DNA of 64,000 nt from Metallyticus violacea. Its lineage: Eukaryota > Arthropoda > Insecta > Mantodea > Metallyticidae. The notes under the pieces are model-generated. The model ran no database searches. It was given only the letters and a program-made list of their open reading frames with translations, and was not told where the DNA came from. The position numbers were made by a program, and so were the translations under genes. Below, in pieces: positions 1-12,846 of this stretch. Position 1 is the first letter of the stretch; the number at the start of each line of letters is the position of its first letter. The stretch lies in the NCBI GenBank assembly GCA_030762175.1, contig CM060837.1, positions 7,892,001-7,956,000 of the forward strand, in the 5' to 3' direction.

Positions 1-780
1 GCAACACATTTTCCGTGGCAAACATTAATGCAAATCTTAACTCTCAACGCTGAGAATAACAGAATAACCAATCCAAGGTTATCGATAAAAAATTAAGTGT
101 TTTGTTTCATGGACGGACATGAGCAAACAATGATATGCGAGTCACAAATGGTGAAGAGTGCTTGTTATATGATCCAATGCATTTACGATGACTCCCAGCT
201 TTTTGTTCCAATTTATTTATTTATTTTTTTTTTTTTTTGCAACTCGATACCAATTGATTTGTTTATGGTACTTGACCTATGTTCCTCGCTTAAAAAAAAA
301 AAACGTTGTGAATGCTGAATGATATTCATCTGATAATTCAATCAAGTTGAAAGAGCACAAACTTGATTTACCAACAGAATCGCAGTGAAACACGACGGGT
401 GGAGGGTGGAGGCAAATGGGGGAGGGGAAAAAGGATGGCTAGTTCGAACCAGTATTTAAGTGCTGCAGCGTAGCGGGATTTGAAGCAAGGAAAAACAAAA
501 CACGCAACACATTGTTTTTATAGATTTATTGGTTAATTAGTTACTTTATTACAAGCCAAATCAGAGAGTCAGAACTGTAATATCTGTCTTAATGGTGTTT
601 TTATAGAGGAACAGCAAGGACCATTAGATAATTTTGAGAATTACCCCTGGGCTAGAAATTTGGCAATGAAAATTATTCATTCGTGTAGTTTAAAGACATA
701 AAGCTTAAGCTCTAAGCAAAGTTATGGAGTTAATGTTGCATTTGATGCTATATGTAATTTTGTGTAATTTTAAAATAACT
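1..780. other. No recognised feature (upstream DDR intron or intergenic)
   Basis: Nothing coding is visible. There are short T and A homopolymers near 222-240 and 292-301 and a G-rich patch at 398-432. Confidence 0.4.
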
Positions 781-809
781 ACTACTAATCAGTAGAGTTT
801 TTTTTTGAA

Positions 810-1580
810 GAAGTGGCTGAAAACCGTTTTTCGACATCGTCGGAACCCCGCTGCCTTTTCACGACAGCTGTTGATGAACCAAAACGCTGTCTCGCAGCTC
901 CTTTTATTTTGAGAGAGGGAACAGAAAAGTCATACGGAACTCTGGGCTGTATGGAGGCTGGGACACACTTCCCCCCCCCCTTGGCCGGTATCGAGACACG
1001 GCGGTGCATTGTTATGATGAAGGCATCAACCAGATGAATGCAGCTCAGGGTGTTTTCGTCGGATGTTTCAAACCAGCACGCTTAAAACACTCTTGTAGTA
1101 CTCTCCATTAACCGTTTTTTGCAGCGGGGAGACTTTTAACTATTCCTCAACAGTCTGAGAATGAAATCATCATAACATTTCTTGCCGAACGAACATTCTT
1201 TGGTGTTGGAGAAACAGAAGATTCCAGACGAGCTCGCCTGTTTGCTTTCGGGATCGTAATGGTGAAGCCAAATCTGAACAATTCAGGCATGCCCTCACCG
1301 TGTTCCGCTACCAGATGCGGAAACTCCCGACACATATCCACTCGCACCAGCTTCTGTTCAGGTGTGAGCAATCTTGGCATCTACAAGTGCTTCTCATGTG
1401 TAAACAATCGTGCAGAGTGGTGAAAGCAATACCGTGGGAAATGTACAACATGTACGTTGTGTTAATATGTTCATTACAGTGGCTGGACTGCCCTAGTCCA
1501 GATGCTTTGTTGTCGAAACAAACTCTTTGAACCACCGAATTGACTGTGGCAGAACATCGCCATATGCTTGCAAACATTCG
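810..1580 (-). pseudogene. Degraded mariner-like transposase
   Basis: On the minus strand the segment 1380 to 1147 reads MPRLLTPEQKLVRVDMCREF, the conserved block after the second helix-turn-helix of mariner transposases (WVPR-LT--QK--RV). The rest (about 810-1140 and 1300-1580) can be followed only in fragments across changing frames. No DDE catalytic residue could be placed with confidence. This is an inactive fossil within presumed DDR intron sequence. Confidence 0.6.
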
Positions 1581-2109
1581 CTCTTTGTACCAATCACGTG
1601 AGATCTGTTCTCATGAAAATTTGTTTCACTGAAAAATCATTCTCGTTCTTTCGGATTCTCACCAGGCACTTCAAAGCATCAGCTTCTGGTAACGCGATAA
1701 CATCATGAAACAATTTCATAGGACGAGCAGCTGGTAGTGTCTGAGTAATATGTTAGTTGCACTAGAGTCTCCCATCCAAGATGGACGGTTTCACTTGTGC
1801 AGACTCATTGGTTTTCAGCTTTTCATGGACTCGTCCCTAGCTGATTAGAGTACACAATGGCGTTGATTTTTGGTCAGCTGGCCGCGATTCACTATGAACA
1901 GTCCACCAAATACAACAACCTTATGAAGAAATAGCTGGGTGGATAATGATAAGGTTGAAGCTGAAACAGACTCTACAGCTTATCAACAAATCTTATTTTG
2001 CTCACGGCTTTAAAAAGTTGGAAAGTCATTGAACTAAATGTACTGATTTACAAAGTGAATATATTGAAAAGTAAACAAAAAATCTCTTAAACCTTGAGTT
2101 TCAGCCAAT

Positions 2110-3026
2110 TCCGCAGGAATGTAGGCTATTGCGGCTGTACCCGTAAAATCTACATAAGTGTTTTGTTTTTCTCAACGAAACTCGGCATATTTCTTTAAAA
2201 TATATTGATAAAATTACTTTTCGAAAATCAGGGCAATCCTAGGAGTGGGGGGTATACCTGAAAAATGAGTGGGGGTTAAATAAAAATTTTAAAATCGCTC
2301 TAGTGGCCACAATTTTAATTTTTTAAAAGGAAACTCAGTATTTGACATTGAAACAATTAAAAAAATAGTTTCTGAAAATCAGTGGAATTGGACTGTTAGA
2401 AGGGGGTGTTTACCTGAACCCCAAAATTTTAAAATCGCTCGAGTGGCATTAGCATTTTTTTTAGGAACTCCTATATATACAATTTAAATTACAGAAGAAA
2501 AATAGTTTCTGAAAATCAGGGAAATCGGGCCATTAAGATTGGGGGTTTTACCTGAAACCCAAAATTTAAAAATCACTCTAGCGGCACCATTGTTTGTTCC
2601 TTCGCTGCAAAGTTTGGTATTTACCATTTAAATAAAATAAGATAAAGTTAGTTTATGAAGATTAGGAAAATTGGCCCAGAAGACATTTGCCTTACATGTT
2701 TTTACTGCAATAACATTTAAATTAAATTTCGAAGTCAATGAAAATTCGATTGTCCTTTGTCGATTCTGTATATTTACTTAGTATATCTAATTTTTTTTTA
2801 AATAGTAACATGTTTTGTTTTTGTTTTATTGAAATATATGAACATGGACTTCTTAAATACGCAAGTAACTTGAAACTTTCTGTTCTTTTTTGATCTATTT
2901 TAGTGAATGTAAAGATGATATCAAGGGCTCAATTCATAAACATGGCTACATTTATAACAGCACAGTATAGCTTTATCTATCAGTGTTCATTTAATAGTAT
3001 AATATTAATTTTTGTGGTTTAATCTC

Positions 3027-3065
<39 letters not shown>

Positions 3066-3240
3066 TTTAAAAATGTGGTTCATCTTTTGTGATACTTATA
3101 GATTGCAAGAATACTAATTTTGTTCCGCTAATATCACACAGCAATGCCATAATTTATTTCATTTCATTAATAACAATGTCATAATTTGGATTTTATATGT
3201 ATATTTGTTTAAAGTTGCTCTTCTAGGTAAGAAATTCGCT
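2110..3240. repeat. Dispersed noncoding repeat with internal ~120-bp units (copy 1)
   Basis: From 2140 to about 2660 a unit recurs about four times. Its recognisable pieces are TCTGAAAATCAGGGAAAT, a GGGGGT-TTACCTGAA core, CCCAAAATTTAAAAATC and CTCTAG-GGCA. A unique tail follows to ~3240. The same order of repeat array and tail occurs at 43620-45195. No open reading frame is present. A (TAA)n microsatellite lies inside the tail at 3027-3064. Confidence 0.75.
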
Positions 3241-4440
3241 TACTTTACGCTGCTCCCGCGTGACGGACTACTTTTGGTCAGGGCGAAAACTTTTAGAACG
3301 CCTCTCGGACATGTTAGCATTCACTGTTGGACAGCAGTTTAAAATATAGGATAAAGTTACTTTTTTTATTTTCTTTACTGATCCCATATATTCCTCCTTC
3401 TTCTCTGAAACTTTAAAACGAGTGCAAATAACCCGGCTCCTCCTCTGAATGTGAATATTTCTTAAGTTTCGTTTAAGGCACTGCGTACGTTTGCACATGT
3501 TGATTTATAAAACGAAATCGTCATATAAATAAACGAGCAAAAGGCAACGTTACCCTCGCCCAGCTGCATTCTAATCCTTAAAAAGGAGTTAAAAAATAAA
3601 AAGGCACGAGAAGGTAAACATTTTAAGAAAACGGAAGAATAGGGAGGGAAGTTTTATGGAGCGCTGGAGGAAAACTACGTCGCCAATATTTACATTAAAT
3701 AAATAGGCAGAAGGGAACGTTGCATACGCACACACGCCTGGGGAGGATGATATTAGATGCAAACTCACGTAGTGCCATAGCGCCGTGCATAAATCACAGT
3801 CTGTTCTGATAATTACTGTCATATCTGGCACTTGAGAATTGCGTGACTCTAGAGAAATGGGGCAGACGGGGGAGTTTATGGCCCGGTAAGATGGCGGGGG
3901 GTGGGCATATGAGAAAGGGTGCGTGCACGAGGGATAAAAATGCTAGGGGGTTGGAGAAAACCTCCCTTGCTTTATTAAAAATATATATTATGTTTTGTGG
4001 ATTTGGAAGGGATGCTTTTCTCGAGAGATAGGAATAATGTGAAGCCTTCGTGTGAAATTGATTGGATATTCACGTATCGACTGAGGCGAAGTCTTCAGGA
4101 CGAGCCAGGTCTGGAAATCATATTAACTGTTATGAAAGAATGTACAATTATAGTCGTTAAGCACACGTGATTTCCACCAATGTCAATGCACCGTTGTAAC
4201 TTCATCGCAGTGTCACGAAATCATTGTTTGGGAGTACTACGCCAACAGTTGCGTAAATTTCTTCATGTTGTCAAATAAAATACAACCAGACATAGTCGTC
4301 ATGCTGGGAAATTGCAGTCTCCAGCAAAATATATGTAATTAGATACTGGCTAAGGATAACTGAAGGACAACAAACAACCCTGAGGGCAATATGCTACCGG
4401 CGCCAATTAAACAACATGCATCATCCAAAATGCTGGGCAG
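3240..4440. other. Unassigned sequence; possible transposon end near 4090-4320
   Basis: The stretch 3540-3990 is moderately GC-rich with no convincing coding frame. On the minus strand around 4150-4320 a decayed frame resembles the extreme C-terminal end of a mariner-type transposase, but too little is left to claim it. Confidence 0.3.
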
Positions 4441-4443
4441 CGG

Positions 4444-5182
4444 TTGTACAGCGGATATTGTCAAAAATCATTTAAACGATATTTGGCAAAAGGGTATGGT
4501 GTAGGGAAAAAAGTCAAAAGAGGCCTGTCTGACATAAACCGGCAGGAAATAGAAGCGCAGATGTCATCTCTGGACCTGCAGAGCGAAATTAAAAGTAGAT
4601 GGGATAAAGAAACCTATATCATGGAGTTAGGCGTAAAACAGAGGTCGGGAATAGCATGGCTTAGACTGGGAGGCTGGAAGGCACATAAGGATGTTGACGA
4701 GGAAGGCAGATGGATTTGCCCATTATGCTCGGAACTGGAAGGCTGGGTGCACATTTTGACTAAGTGCGCACAAACAGAAGATGCTGGGATAAAATTTCTC
4801 CCGGATTCATTTTTGACTTCCAGTAGAAGGAGGCTGGCATGTTGGGACTTAATGGTAAATAGACAAGACCGGCTAAACTTGGGTATTTTCTTAAATGAAA
4901 TACATAGTTTTAAGGACAAGAAATTTCTGTAAACTTTGTACGTAAATAATAAGAAAATTTATAGGAATATCGGATTTATTGTATATGTCTATTTCATGTG
5001 TATGTGTGTGGTTTTATAGAATCTAGTATAGGATTAGCAATATTCTGAGAATTCTTGTCCGTGGGTTATTGTGTATCTTTAGAATTGAAGAAATGGAAGA
5101 AATAATGTGCAATATATATGTCCTAGTCTAATTGGAACAATAAATACTACTATTATTACAACGACAACAACAACAACAACAG
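4444..5182 (+). pseudogene. LINE (non-LTR retrotransposon) ORF2 C-terminus and 3' end
   Basis: An open frame at 4444-4932 (162 codons) encodes the C-terminal domain of a non-LTR retrotransposon protein. It is charged and basic, then has a Cys-His cluster CPLCSELEGWVHILTKC at 4717-4767 (C-x2-C, His, Cys), as found at the end of many LINE ORF2 proteins. The reverse transcriptase itself is absent, which is typical of a 5'-truncated copy. Downstream, 4933-5158 looks like a 3' UTR ending in an AATAAA followed by (TTA) and (CAA)n repeats at 5159-5182, a normal LINE tail. The domain is uninterrupted, so this insertion may be fairly young. It may belong to the same family as the RT fragment at 47008-47700. 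Confidence 0.75.
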
Positions 5183-5982
5183 ACTATTTTGGAAGGACTC
5201 ATGCCAGTTACAACAGAACATTCAGCTTTCAGGACACCATGGAAATGTAGATCATGGCAAAATAAAGTAGTTTTGAATAGTCCTGGCGAATGAGCAAAGT
5301 ATGCGCAGTGGTTTCTGGCCGAGTGATCTCTCTTACTTCCGTACTGAACACATTGCATAGCTGTGCCACTCTCATCTTTCTAACTTGTTTCATTTATGCA
5401 TCTGAGAAGTTAACCCTACTACAATTTTCCAAGAATTGTCTGGCGCAGATCCATACAAAGTCATTCGCCAGGACTATTCAAAACTATAGTGCTTCCGTCG
5501 TCCTCTCTATTTCCTGATAATTCATATGCCCGAGGTAACTGTACTTTCGTTTCGTTAATGAAAGTGTTGCTATTTAAAGAGCTTAAGTGATTGGGTTGAG
5601 GAGAAACTTTTTGACTGCTTGAAAAGAAATAAATGTATAACAAGATTCTCAATAGATATTTTTGTGAGATGAACATGCCATTTAATTTTATAACTTTTTC
5701 CTCTCTGAAATATTGAAATTCTGCATGTGCTTTTTAAAATGCGTAAATAATCGCAGAAAAATTCATAACGATCCTAAACAGGCAAGGAAAAGTGTTATAC
5801 CTTAAAATAGGAAACAGAAGCCAAAAAGGGTCAAATAAAAACTAGCCCTACTGATCTCAAATCATTGCTATCTGACTTAAATATATATCCACCCAGATAG
5901 AAAAAGCATTTTGTCAAACTTTCGGGCTCTGCTTATATAAATTAATCTTATCACAGATATATTTTTAAGTTACCTTTAAATC

Positions 5983-6985
5983 TTGTCAGAGAAGGACAAC
6001 CCTCAAAGACGGATGCAGATAAATTGTTCCATCATTTATAATTTTATTTACAAAGGCGGTGTGAAGAAGGCTATGGCAGCGATATTAAATACTCTGTGGA
6101 ACTCTTTGTCAAGATTTTCAACTGTTTCCAAGTGGACTACCGAGTTCAAGCGCAATCGTGAAATTTGGGTAGTGACGTATGTAGTGGAGAGCAAAAGTGT
6201 CACCATACCGGAAATTTTAGTACAATACGGTACTAAGATTTGTATACTAAAGGTGAAAGAAGTGACTGTGACTTTGGGCCTATTAGGCCAAAGGATACTT
6301 CACATTTTAAAAGAAGAATTGTGCATGAAAAAAAATATTTGTAAAATGGGTGTCGCAGCTGTTGACACCCGGTCAAAAAGCAATCTATGCAAATCTTTGA
6401 GCTGAGTTTAACGCGTTTACTGCACACCGAAAACAAAACAGTGAAAGTATGACGATTCTCAAAGAGGGCCAAATGGAAAGATCATGACACAGTTTTCTGG
6501 GATACTAAAGATTGACTATCTGCCTATTGCTGGAGCATACGATGTTAACTTTTTGGAACCGCCTCAGTAGTAAAAACGGGCGTTAAACACCATCCCCCCC
6601 CCAAAAAAAAACCTTTTGAACCTACTAAAGGCAAAAATATGCCAGAAAAGATTGAATTCATCAAAGAAAGAAGTGACCATGCCATGCATCAAGTCGAATC
6701 GTCTTCACGCGTGTCATTGAAATGGCAAAAATTGAAGAACTGTGATTTGCAGGTCCATCAGCCTTGTCTCTCAGATTTGGTCATATCGAACTTTTATCTC
6801 TTCCCAAAGCTGAGATGCCATCCAATGAAGAAAGTTATGGGCAACTTGTAGGCCTGGAAAATTCTGACTTCGTTGATGAAATAAAGACATTGGCGTCGAA
6901 GGGGAAAATGTTGAGAAACAAGAACAATTATAAAAGAATCAGCCTTAATTTTTATGCTGCTTTTCGAGAAGTTTTAAAATGATCG
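5983..6985 (+). pseudogene. Mariner-like transposase remnant
   Basis: The first part (5983-6405) reads, after a decayed helix-turn-helix, ILHILKEELCMKK and KMGVAAVDTRSKSNLCKS, aligning with the HI-EELGM-K-ARWVPR block of mariners. The second part (6639-6985) contains the catalytic-domain end: CDLQVHQPCLSDLVISNFYL, then FPKLRCHP and a SNEE block. The SPDL-P-D motif that holds the third catalytic Asp reads CLSDLVISN here, so it is lost. A SINE-tail-like stretch with a C/A run at 6550-6615 interrupts it. Inactive. Confidence 0.7.
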
Positions 6986-7238
6986 TCATATTTTTATTGG
7001 AATCAAATGTTCATATACTCTTGTATTATTAATTTAAAATGTTTCTGAATTATTCGTGCCATGTTCAATTTTTTTTTTTTTTTTTTTTTAAGTGGGGAAT
7101 TTTATGCTTTAGCAATTATCGACTTTTCGAAAAATTAACAATTAATTGTGATGCATCACAGTTTTAAAGATAATTGTTTCTGCCCTGCGACAAATTCCGG
7201 AAACGATATCCCGTAAGCGAACTGTGATTTTCATGCAG

Positions 7239-7439
7239 GATGGACTTTCATCGCGACGTTCGTATTCTGGCAGCCCTGGAAGATGTGAACATCGCCCGGG
7301 TATTGGGAATGTGCAGTCATGAGGAGCCGCTCTGTGTTGTGATGGAATATCTGGATCATGGCGATCTCAACCAGTTCCTCAAGACACACGTGCCTGCCGA
7401 GGGCACCCGCACTCTGCCCATCGGCGTCAAGACCCTGAG
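7239..7439 (+). CDS. Ddr: Discoidin domain receptor tyrosine kinase, kinase-domain exon (N-lobe end/hinge)
   Basis: This is the first DDR exon visible in the window; the gene begins upstream. The exon follows a TTTTCATGCAG acceptor and ends at a GTAAGT donor, phase 2 to phase 2. Its ~67 residues run from the alpha-C helix (DFHRDVRILAALED) through beta-4/5 (NIARVLGMC) to the hinge (CVVMEYLDHGDLNQFLKTH), then a short loop before the alpha-E helix. DDR kinases are collagen-activated receptor tyrosine kinases of the plasma membrane, and this stretch lines the ATP pocket. The glycine loop and VAVK lysine are not in the window, so at least one further kinase exon, plus discoidin, juxtamembrane and transmembrane exons, must lie to the left. 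Base composition is clearly richer in GC than the flanks. Similarity to other receptor kinases is general, but the following exons make DDR the best call. Confidence 0.9.
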
Positions 7440-7949
7440 GTAAGTGAAATGTTCGGTTAAGAGTGCAAAGCCTTTGCAATTTTTAAAGAAATGCATTAAA
7501 CTAAAGAATTCAGAAAAATATTGAGTGTTGGGTTAAACCAAAGTGGCATAAGTATCACTAGTTCCCAGAGACGAAGTTTTTTTGTAAATTTTTACTGATG
7601 AAAAACCCTCTCTGGGCTAAAAAAATGCCTCAAATTTAGTGTTTCGCAACTTTAGCTAATTGCAAACTCATTTCAGTTCGCATATATTTATAATACTGGA
7701 ACTATTTATTGCATAACGCACAAAATATTTATGTTTTCCCTTTATACTGATCTAGAAATATCAATATTTTGAAATTTTACTATAATTGTGTTTCTAGAGT
7801 AACCCGAATAGTTTTAAGTCAAAAAGTATGAAAATTTGGTGTTAATCATCTTCACATCTGTTAAAAGTAGATATAAAAAGTAAAACTGTACAAAATGTCA
7901 AATTTTATAACTACACTTTTTAATTAAAATTGCATAAACCTGGCGAGTT

Positions 7950-8990
7950 CCTCTTTAAAAATTATAACAGTAAGTCTTTTACAAACATAAAATAAGCCCT
8001 TCTCATCGTAAAATGCTCAATTGACATTTGTGTTTCATCCCGGACTTTTATTATGGCATCACATCGTCTGGGCATTGCAAGTATTAAATGTTTGACCTGA
8101 TCAAGCCTGACTGAACCACATCCTATAGAGGGCTTCAACCAATTCTTTCGTATTTCTTTGCTACAGTGTTGCCAATCTTCTTCCAACAGTTCTCATTGGG
8201 TTGTTCCCTGACCATGTGAGGATGGAAATCCCTTGTTCTTCAAGAAAACTTCTAAGCTGTAGCATAAAATTGTAACTTATTTTAGAATTCTGTGAATGTA
8301 ACGTGAATTTGGTAAAATCAGCCGTGTTTAAGCAAGGTACCCACTTTTCTTACGCTATGACATGTTGCGGAGTCATCCTGGAAAGTGAAATTTTCCGCTG
8401 ATAAAACTTTTCCACAATTGTTGACATTAAACTTTCTGTTAAAATCATTATGTATGCATCTGTTCCCTCAACCAAGTGTAAGACACTCACTCCTTTGCTG
8501 GAAATACAACCCCCAGATCATCTGGGAACTTCACTGTTGAGTCCAAACATTCTGACATTAAATTTTGATTCGTCTGAGAAGATGGTTTTACTCCAACCTT
8601 TTCAGTTCCATGGACAGGTTCTCCTTGCCCTATTTTTATCCACCTTTTTTCATTAATTGTCAAAAGGGGCTTCTCTGTAACGCCTAGGAGGTGGATCCAT
8701 TTCTGAAAGTCTGTATTTGATGGTTCTGCTGCAAAGCGCCACATCCCACTTTCTTTTCAACTGCACTGAAGTCATACGCCGGTTTTTCAGACAGATCCGC
8801 TTCAAAACGCGGGCATTAGCAGCGCCTCTTTCAAATTGCCAGTTTTCTTGTATTTAGCTCACAATCTTGACACCGTAAACTGATTAAATCCTCTCTTTGA
8901 TGCGATGTCGAGTAGAAAGTCCCTCAGAAGCTAACGCTACAATTACACTCTTTTTGCGAGAAGTTAATTCAGTTCATTTACCCATTTTGT
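7950..8990 (-). pseudogene. Tc1-like transposase remnant in DDR intron
   Basis: Read on the minus strand, the start near 8985 gives ELTSRKKSVIVALASEG. Pieces around 8580 follow the DESKFN block. The C-terminal end at 8186-7962 contains WQHCSKEIRKNWLKPS and ILAMPRRCDAIIK, matching the Tc1 ending (W---P-E----LV-SMPRR--AVI). Frames change several times and there are internal stops. The element sits in the 5.4-kb intron between the first two DDR exons and opposes DDR transcription. Confidence 0.65.
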
Positions 8991-8999
8991 GCAGCTGTT

Positions 9000-10750
9000 A
9001 TTAAACCAACAATAAAGGCAATATATCACAACAATAGAAAATGCTTACAAGTTCTCTTACATACAACAATGCATAATCACATATGGATAAAACAAAACTA
9101 AAATAATGAACCCATTCATTGTTCGACATTAAGTAAGCCAAGGTAAAAATACAATGTATTAAATTTTTCCAGTAGTGTATATACAAAAAAACTATTGCAC
9201 GCTTGTCACTGTAAATAGCAGGTAAATTGTTTTCTTGTGTTCATTAGTTTCAGACCGAAGCCGCGATATGTTATCTTCGCATTTTTACTTAAAAGGGTCT
9301 TCTCGAGAAAGTGTGAATTCCCGCGCGGTATACTGGCGCCCGCCAAGCCATCGTCAACAATGCGACATGTTTAATACTGGATCGTCTTACAGCACCACTT
9401 CAAGCTTTTGCAAACCCATTGTCGGGTAAAATACTCAAACTGGCAACACTGCTTTGTGTGTAACATTGAGTGCATTTTCTTTTCCCGCCCTTCACTGTAT
9501 CGTGATGTATCTCCTTTAAAACGGTTGTTGAACACGTGATAATGCAAGCGCGAACTAACTGGCCATATCGTGCCCTAATTTCACGCATAGCAAAGGAGCT
9601 TTAAAAGCGCTTAGTTCCTGTCTTCGGCTGCTCGACGCCAACGCGCTGTTGAGATTCCCCGCGACCATTAAAAGCCTGTGTTGTTCTTTTTCAAGTGGAT
9701 GGAATGATCATCTAAACGAGACGATGTCACCCTAAGGGTTAAACGGCGTGATTTTGATTTTGGAAGATTTTACTGACCGCAGTAATTCATCTCGCTGCTC
9801 TTTTGTTCTTGTTGTGCCGGTTATTAATTCAGAAAGATTAATTGATACCATTTGTTGACATTGAACCCACTGTATAGTACACAAACGGCCTAAGTGCTCT
9901 GAAGTAAGGAATAAACGAATATCGTGTTTATATTTAAGTTTAGCCAACCTATTAATCGTCAAAATATTTCCGTTACTGTGTTGGCTACACTGCATGCCCT
10001 CGCAGTAACGTTACATTGTTGTTGCTTCTCAAAATGTAAATTACCGCTCTATTGTTTTGTTTCTCAGTTGCGAAAAGGTATGTTTTAGCGGACTTCCACG
10101 GTGTTATTTGTGTTAGAAATATTTTATTAAATGTAGATGTAAGAAATTATCCTTTGGTAATTATAATGCATTTAGATAACAACCCTGCATGCATATGTGG
10201 TTTGTATTACTTCACGTTACACGATTTATGGGCCTGTTTCTTTACGTAAAACTTTATAATTGGGCATTGCCGCTGATGCCCCAGATATAAGAACACCTAT
10301 GCGAGGATTGCTATTTAATCTTCGGGTTTTGAAGAAGCTGTAAAAAAATGTAAGATTCTGTTAGCAGCACTGAAAAGAGCCTATCTCCATTAATAACCAG
10401 TGAAAACTAGCGCGCGGTACTCACAAAAGTATGAATAGTATCGTGAGCTTGCTGTCTCATATTCTAAGACTCCAGAGTGTTTTAGTGCGATGTTTTTTTT
10501 TTTTAATACGACTATATCAGGTTTTCACATAAAAACTAGCCCGCGCGATGTTTTGATTCTCGGCGGTTGGGCGTGTCGCGGCCGGCCGATATTTTTAACT
10601 TCGCTTCTAAAATTGTGTATATAACGTTACCTTATAGAAGATGCTAGAAATGTCGTCCCCATTCGGCTAAACAGGCATTATACCGAGAAAACACATTCTG
10701 ATTATCACATTTCATTTAATTTCGGCCGCTGTAAACTTTCTGATTTCATT
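9000..10750. other. Unassigned intron sequence, locally GC-rich
   Basis: The stretches 9240-9720 and 10400-10620 are richer in GC and CpG (for example CGCGGCCGGCCG near 10578) than the surrounding intron. No coding frame longer than ~90 codons and no family motif were recognised. It may be an old unknown transposon. Confidence 0.3.
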
Positions 10751-10779
10751 TGTGATATTTTTCTTTAGTTCCTGCAATG

Positions 10780-11515
10780 TGTGAGGATTTGATTTATAAA
10801 CTTTGTCCTTAGGCAACCCCACAGGTAAAAATCACTGTTAAATCAGGTGAGTGAGAGGGTCATACACGGGCACTAATCACTCTGTCTTCAAACACCTCCT
10901 TAATTTTATTCATGGACCCCCCTGCTGTAGGATCCTGTTGAAGCCATCCATATGATTTCAGTTCTTCTGTAAGCTGCTGAAAAATGGAGTCAAAATGTCC
11001 CTTCTATACCTTTCTGCAACTATTGTCGTCTCGTAAAAATCGTACTGATAATACGCCCTGCTCTAATGGCACACCAAACTCCAACTTTCCTATTAAAGAG
11101 GGGGTTTCTGTACACGATGTGGATCTTCGGTACACTGGTAGCGCATGTTTTGATTGTTCACACGGCCGTACACATGAAACCAGGCCTCATATGAAAAGAA
11201 CAAAAGCGTTGGACCATTAAACCGTCAAATGAATAAAACGCACTCTTGCTACTGAGTCGCCTTATTTTATACAATGGACACATGTACACTTATACGGTTT
11301 GACTTTTAATATCCTCTGTAAAAATATATGTTTCTGCGTCTGTTTGTTGTTCTGCACTGATCCAGTAGAATCAGATACATTCGCAATATCGTGAATTTCT
11401 TTTCTGGAAGGAGACACTTGACAGGGAACTGCAAACAAAGTTCTGCACTGACTTGTATTTGTGTAACATTTACCCACGAAAATGCTTTGCTTTAGAGTCA
11501 GCTGTTTCATTTTGG
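10780..11515 (-). pseudogene. DUF4817-type (Tc1/mariner superfamily) transposase remnant
   Basis: The N-terminal part at 11510-11262 (minus) reads MKQLTLKQSIFVGKCYTNTS and SRKEIHDIANVSDSTGSV, matching the HTH region of this insect transposase family (the I--LV--F--TGSV pattern). Further along (about 11215-10980) come FHMRPGFMCTAV and NPLFNRKVGVWCAIRAGRII, the conserved W-CAI-A-RII block of the catalytic domain. Stops and frame changes show that it is dead. Confidence 0.68.
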
Positions 11516-11699
11516 TGAAGCTGAACTACTGCGCTGCTTCGAAGCGACGTTCGAGGAGGAAGGAAGACTTGTAGAGGAAAAAGTGCAGCCGACGGGATTC
11601 AAAACACTGCGCTTGCGCAATAGTTTTTACGTGAAAGCTCTTTGTACAGCCTAAGCCAACAAGAATGCATGTAAAAAATTAGAAAGAGCTTTTTCAGAC

Positions 11700-12530
11700 T
11701 TTGTTCTTTTTCGTACAAAAGTCTATAACGTGTTTGTAGAGTTTGGGCGAGAAAGTATAGCCTTAAAAGACGAGGATTGCATAGAAGGTTTAGTCACAGG
11801 TGGAAACATCGCTAGTGTAGAAACCGTAGTAAAGAACAGTTCGCTAGCTACCTTCAGGAAGATTGAAGAGTCTCGAAACACCGCAAGTGTTACAAACTCT
11901 AAACAAATGTCTTAGTGTGACGGAGCTTGTTATCGCAGCGTACTGCACAACACAGAAGCAGAAAGAAGCGACAGTAATATGGTGCAGGAAATTGAGCGTA
12001 GATTCAAACAATGGCCGCTACCGACGTGTCTGCTACGTGTGACGAAAGCTGAATTTTTAATACGACCCGAATCAAAAATACAATCGGCAATCTTATCCTT
12101 CCCAAATGACGGCCCCACGGTGAAAGTTTAGCGGTGTCGAAGTGAGGGACAAAAGATGGTTGCGAGTTTCTTCTGGGCAAGAGGCAGCTATTCCACTCCA
12201 GAAACAAAAACAGTCACTACCAACTGGTACACCTAAGTTTGCCTCTCCAGAGCACTAACGGAAAGAAGACCGAGGTCTGGGTTGTGAGAATTGCTGCTTG
12301 ACCACGACAACGTGACACAGGTGAACCACCCACCGTACAGTCCAGATTTGCCATCCTGTGACCTTTTTTTTTTCTCTCCCAGCTGTCAGAAAAAACTGAG
12401 GGGACATTAGTTTTGTGGTCCCAAAGAAGGTGTTGCGTCTTACCAAGAAGAGGTCTAAAGAAGCATGGCATTGCTGTTTTCACAGAGTGGGAGAGACTAT
12501 TTCGAAAATAAAGAAGCAATGTGGTCGAGT
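11700..12530 (+). pseudogene. Mariner-like transposase remnant
   Basis: The + strand around 12285-12390 reads LLLDHDNVTQVNHPPYSPDL, the DN-P-H---PPYSPDLAP-D block that carries the last two mariner catalytic acidic residues. Upstream, 11730-11915 holds N-terminal fragments. Another copy of the same family, with matching stretches such as AAGATGGTTGC-AGTTTCTT, lies at 42990-43480. Confidence 0.65.
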
Positions 12531-12846
12531 TATGGTCTTCTACTTTGTAGAAATTTAAATAGTTACCCTCCTATTTTTATTCTGAGCATAGGCTGAGAAA
12601 GATCAACTGCTCTTGCCATGGTCTCCATGGTTACCAGATCTAACTACCTGCTGCTTCTTGTGGGGGTAAATTAAAGCTGCCGTGTTTGTAACCCTAGCCC
12701 TGAATATGTACATCAACTCCGTGCACGCCGTCTGGTGTGTGCCCGTCCAAAAGAACTTTGACAGTTGTTATTAATTGTATGCTGCCTGGCTCAATAAAAT
12801 GCGCAGATAGTTTCCAAAGCATGCTAACTCGTATTGTTCTTTTCAG

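Noticed and set aside
2140..2660. Periodic ~120-bp units as a CRISPR array
   Set aside because: Units are diverged over their whole length without short identical repeats and unique spacers, and the DNA is eukaryotic.
5128..5358. Minus-strand frame containing a Cys run
   Set aside because: The cysteines come from the (CAA)n tail of the LINE read in reverse.
1..7238. Upstream DDR exons (glycine loop, VAVK, transmembrane)
   Set aside because: Looked for the ATP-lysine exon that must precede 7239. No open stretch with these motifs and splice sites was found; it is presumably left of the window.
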